Source: Stenotrophomonas indicatrix (GTDB lineage Bacteria > Pseudomonadota > Gammaproteobacteria > Xanthomonadales > Xanthomonadaceae). From it: a stretch of 64,000 nucleotides of DNA. This document shows, one piece after another, positions 61,431 to 64,000 of the stretch. The notes beneath the pieces were generated by a model. The model made no database searches and was not told the origin of the DNA. It saw only the letters and a program-made list of their open reading frames with translations. The translations under genes were made by a program, and so were the position numbers. The DNA lies in assembly GCF_002750975.1 (NCBI RefSeq), contig NZ_PEJS01000001.1:2790001-2854000 (forward strand), written 5' to 3'. How positions within the stretch are numbered: the first letter of the stretch is position 1; every line of letters starts with the position of its first letter.

Positions 61431-62288
61431 ATGACCGAGACGACCTACGTATTCGATGCCACCACTGCCACCTTCGAGGCGGAAGTGCTGCAGAAGTCGC
61501 TGCAGACGCCGGTCCTGGTGGATTTCTGGGCGACCTGGTGCGAGCCGTGCAAGACCCTCGGCCCGATGCTGGAGAAGCTGGCCGGCGAATACAACGGCGC
61601 GTTCGAGCTGGCCAAGGTCGACGTGGACAAGGAACAGCAGATCGCGGCGGCCTTCCAGATCCGTTCGGTGCCCACCGTGTTCCTGGTCAAGGGTGGGCAG
61701 CTGGTGGACGGCTTCCCCGGCGCCCTGCCGGAAGGCCAGCTGCGTGAATTCCTGGCCCAGCACGGCGTTGTGCCGGCTGATGTCGGCGACACCATCGCCG
61801 AAGACGAAGCGCCGCTGGACCCGCAGGCGCAGGTCGACGTGCTGCGCGCGCAGATCGCCGCCGAGCCGGACAAGGATGAGCTGAAGCTCGACCTGGCCCT
61901 GGCGCTGCTGCAGGTCGGCGGCGTGGACGAGGCCGCTACCCTGATCGATGCCCTGCCCGCCAACCTGGCCACCGATGACCGCGCCGTGCGTGGCCGCGCC
62001 CGGCTCTCCTTCGCCGCCGCGCTGAAGGATGCCCCGCCCGCCGAGGAGCTGGATGCGCGCATCGCCGCCGACGGCAAGGATCTGCAGGCACGCCACCTGC
62101 GGGGTGTGCAGCTGCTGCTGGCCGGCGAGGACGAAGCTGCGCTGGAACAGTTCCTGGAGATGCTGCGGATCGACCGCAGTTTCCAGGAAGGACTGCCGCG
62201 CAAGGCCCTGATCGATGCGTTCAACGTCATCGCCGATGAAGACCTAGTCGGCCGTTCGCGGCGCCGGATGGCCTCCCTGCTGTTCTGA
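61431..62288 (+). CDS. cnoX: CnoX/YbbN-like chaperedoxin (thioredoxin plus TPR)
   Basis: A 285-residue cytosolic protein. The thioredoxin domain (1 to about 110) has WCEPC near residue 37 and the cis-Pro in RSVPTVF. TPR-like helices follow (about 130-280; LDLALALLQVGGVDEAATLI, RHLRGVQLLLAGEDEAALEQF). CnoX proteins guard substrates from oxidation and hand them to GroEL. E. coli CnoX has SxxC and little redox activity, while this one keeps both Cys and so may also be a working oxidoreductase (inference). Confidence 0.9.
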   Translation: MTETTYVFDATTATFEAEVLQKSLQTPVLVDFWATWCEPCKTLGPMLEKLAGEYNGAFELAKVDVDKEQQIAAAFQIRSVPTVFLVKGGQLVDGFPGALPEGQLREFLAQHGVVPADVGDTIAEDEAPLDPQAQVDVLRAQIAAEPDKDELKLDLALALLQVGGVDEAATLIDALPANLATDDRAVRGRARLSFAAALKDAPPAEELDARIAADGKDLQARHLRGVQLLLAGEDEAALEQFLEMLRIDRSFQEGLPRKALIDAFNVIADEDLVGRSRRRMASLLF

Positions 62289-62440
62289 ACGGCACCGGCA
62301 TCGTTCAGAATCCCTGCACTGAACGCGGGCAATAATGCCCGCGATGGTGGCCCCCAGGGCCGCCACGATCCGTTCGGGGGGATGAGGTCGGGGCCATGGG
62401 GTCTTGCTGCTGCGCCCCCGCTTTGCCGGGACAGCTATCC

Positions 62441-64000
62441 GTGACCGTTGGCCGCTCGTCGTCTTTCATCAAGTATTTCCTGCGCACACTGCTGTGTGCC
62501 CTCTGCCTGTGGCCGGCGCTCGCCGGCGCGCAGGACTGGAACTACCGGGTCCGCCCCGGCGATACCCTGTGGGATCTCGGCGCGGCCTACCTCAAGCCCA
62601 GCATCGGCTGGCAGCAGCTGCAGCAGCACAACCGCATCGACAACCCGTACCGGCTGCCGCCGGGTGAACTGCTGCGCTTCCCGATCGGCTGGCTGCGCGT
62701 TGAGCCCGCCCCGGCGCGGGTACTGGCCGTGCGTGGGCAGGTTGAACTGAGCGCGGCCGATGGCAGCAGCAGCCGCGCCGTGCGCGCAGGCGAACAGCTG
62801 CACATCGGCGACGCGATCCAGACCAAGGCCGATTCCAGCATCACCCTTGAGTTCGCCGATGCGTCGCGCTTGCAGCTGCGCGAATACTCACGCCTGCGCC
62901 TGGACCAGCTCAGCCGCTATGGCCGCACCGGCATGGTCGATACCCGCCTGCGCCTGCAGCAGGGGCGCGCCAGCAACCGGGTCACCCCTGCGCGCGGGCC
63001 GGCCTCGCGCTACATCATCGATGCCCCTACGGCCACCAGCAGCGTGCGCGGCACCGTGTTCCGGGTCAGCGCCGGCGATGATGCCCATGCCGGTGCCACC
63101 GAGGTACTGGAGGGCAAAGTGCAGGTCGGCAACCCGCATGGCCAGCGTCTGGTGCACCCCGGCCAAGCCAGCCGCAGCGCCGGCAGCGGAACGGGGCCCG
63201 AAGCGGTTTCCGGTTTGCTGCCGGCGCCGCGCCTGCGTGCCGATGCGACCCGTCTGGGAGCCCTGCCGGCCCAGCTCGCGTGGGAGCCGGTGACCGGCGC
63301 CGTTCACTACCGTGTGGAAGTCGTGCAGGCCGCCACCCCGGAAATCCTGTTGTTTGCCGCCGACACCGCCGACACCCGGCTGCTGATCGGCGAGCTGCCG
63401 CCAGGAACGCTGCGCCTGCTGCTGCGGGCGGTGGATGCACAGGGTGTGGAAGGCCTGGATGCCAGCGAGGATTTCGTCCTCGACGACCAGCCGCCTCCGC
63501 CGCTGACCATTTCCCCGCTGCAGGGACAGGCGGTCAACAGCGACCGTCCCCGCTTCCACTGGAGCCAGGCGCCCGGTGCCAGCAGCAGCGTGCTGCAGGT
63601 GGCCGACGAGCCGCAGTTCCTGCAGCCGCTGCGCGAGCAAAGCACCGGCGGCACCGACCTGCGCCTGGGCCAGCCGCTGCCTCCCGGCCAGTACTACTGG
63701 CGGGTCGCTTCGCGTGATGACCAGGGCCACCAGGGTCGCTACGGCCAGGCACTGACGCTGCAACTGACCGATGAACCGGTGGACCCGGCACTGCAGCCGC
63801 CCGAAGCCACCGATGGCGAGCTGACTCTGCGCTGGCAGGCGGGAAGCGAAGGGCAGCGCTACCGCGTGCAGGTCGATCGCCGCGGCGACTTCAGCGCGCC
63901 ACTGCTCGATACCACCGTCGATCAACCGCAGGTCAGTTTCAAGCGCCCGTGGCGCGGCACGCTGCACATCCGCGTGCAGTACATCGATGACGACGGCCAT
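62441..64000 (+). CDS. LysM and FecR-domain envelope protein, 3' truncated by window end
   Basis: At least 520 residues, open to the last base. The signal peptide is FIKYFLRTLLCALCLWPALAGAQ. A LysM domain follows at about 32-80 (YRVRPGDTLWDLGAAYL, RIDNPYRLPPGELLRFP). Next is a FecR/DUF domain (about 95-230) with the signature TATSSVRGTVFRV. Then come beta-rich repeats resembling fibronectin-like modules (LAWEPVTGAVHYRVEV, FHWSQAPGASSSVLQV, LRWQAGSEGQRYRVQV). LysM suggests peptidoglycan binding. FecR here is a periplasmic module, not a sigma regulator: there is no anti-sigma part or sigma gene. The start is GTG 62441 or ATG 62396; the first gives the better signal peptide. Genes of this type often precede a CHASE2/adenylate cyclase gene, which would lie outside. 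Confidence 0.85.
   Translation, partial: MTVGRSSSFIKYFLRTLLCALCLWPALAGAQDWNYRVRPGDTLWDLGAAYLKPSIGWQQLQQHNRIDNPYRLPPGELLRFPIGWLRVEPAPARVLAVRGQVELSAADGSSSRAVRAGEQLHIGDAIQTKADSSITLEFADASRLQLREYSRLRLDQLSRYGRTGMVDTRLRLQQGRASNRVTPARGPASRYIIDAPTATSSVRGTVFRVSAGDDAHAGATEVLEGKVQVGNPHGQRLVHPGQASRSAGSGTGPEAVSGLLPAPRLRADATRLGALPAQLAWEPVTGAVHYRVEVVQAATPEILLFAADTADTRLLIGELPPGTLRLLLRAVDAQGVEGLDASEDFVLDDQPPPPLTISPLQGQAVNSDRPRFHWSQAPGASSSVLQVADEPQFLQPLREQSTGGTDLRLGQPLPPGQYYWRVASRDDQGHQGRYGQALTLQLTDEPVDPALQPPEATDGELTLRWQAGSEGQRYRVQVDRRGDFSAPLLDTTVDQPQVSFKRPWRGTLHIRVQYIDDDGH

Overview
The window is high-GC, gene-dense chromosome that looks like Stenotrophomonas (S. maltophilia complex) or a very close Xanthomonadaceae relative. 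The evidence is the number of large TonB-dependent receptors, the gene orders maf-rng-yhdP-tldD and leuS-lptE-holA-nadD-rsfS-rlmH, and many small GTAG-headed palindromes of the SMAG/REP type. No prophage, integrase, insertion sequence, rRNA operon or CRISPR array was seen. The first gene (S9 peptidase) and the last gene (LysM/FecR protein) are cut by the window ends.

Layout. 1-11955: a nutrient-acquisition block with an S9 peptidase, two TonB-dependent receptors and two M13 metallopeptidases; the second M13 protein has lost its HExxH zinc motif. 12018-25041: mixed metabolic and envelope genes: a DUF4166 oxidoreductase, a VOC protein coupled to a PYROXD2-like flavoprotein, rhomboid protease, alkyltransferase-like protein, EamA exporter, glutathione reductase, DUF418 protein, SlyD, two NlpC/P60 hydrolases and a sigma-54 activator. 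25127-30650 (minus strand): six genes whose order and content match a Fap functional-amyloid operon (A-B-C-D-E-F): repeat-containing fibril subunits, a C39 protease and a coiled-coil outer-membrane channel. A near-consensus -24/-12 promoter precedes the first gene, a perfect 11-bp-arm palindrome lies further upstream, and the sigma-54 activator gene is adjacent and convergent. 30881-37923: dicarboxylate symporter, alkaline phosphatase with a WG-repeat protein, a repeat-rich intergenic region, then tilS-xseB-ispA. 37924-47940: DUF4870 protein, pmbA, darP, tldD, yhdP, rng, maf. 48071-54256: SIMPL protein, tonB, a third TonB-dependent receptor and an APC permease. 54344-60563: tRNA-Asn followed by the rlmH-to-leuS housekeeping operon. 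60669-64000: DUF998 protein, CnoX-like chaperedoxin and the LysM/FecR protein.

The two most notable items are the Fap-like amyloid operon with its apparent sigma-54 control circuit, and a pair of about 260-bp non-coding elements (18170-18429 and 34988-35248). Each is bounded by 24-25 bp inverted repeats and packed with consecutive hairpins. A third, 102-bp element (34704-34805) has related ends.

Start codons were chosen by ribosome-binding site, signal peptide and family length, so several genes begin downstream of the longest possible reading frame. Family assignments rest on motif recognition by eye; no database search was run.
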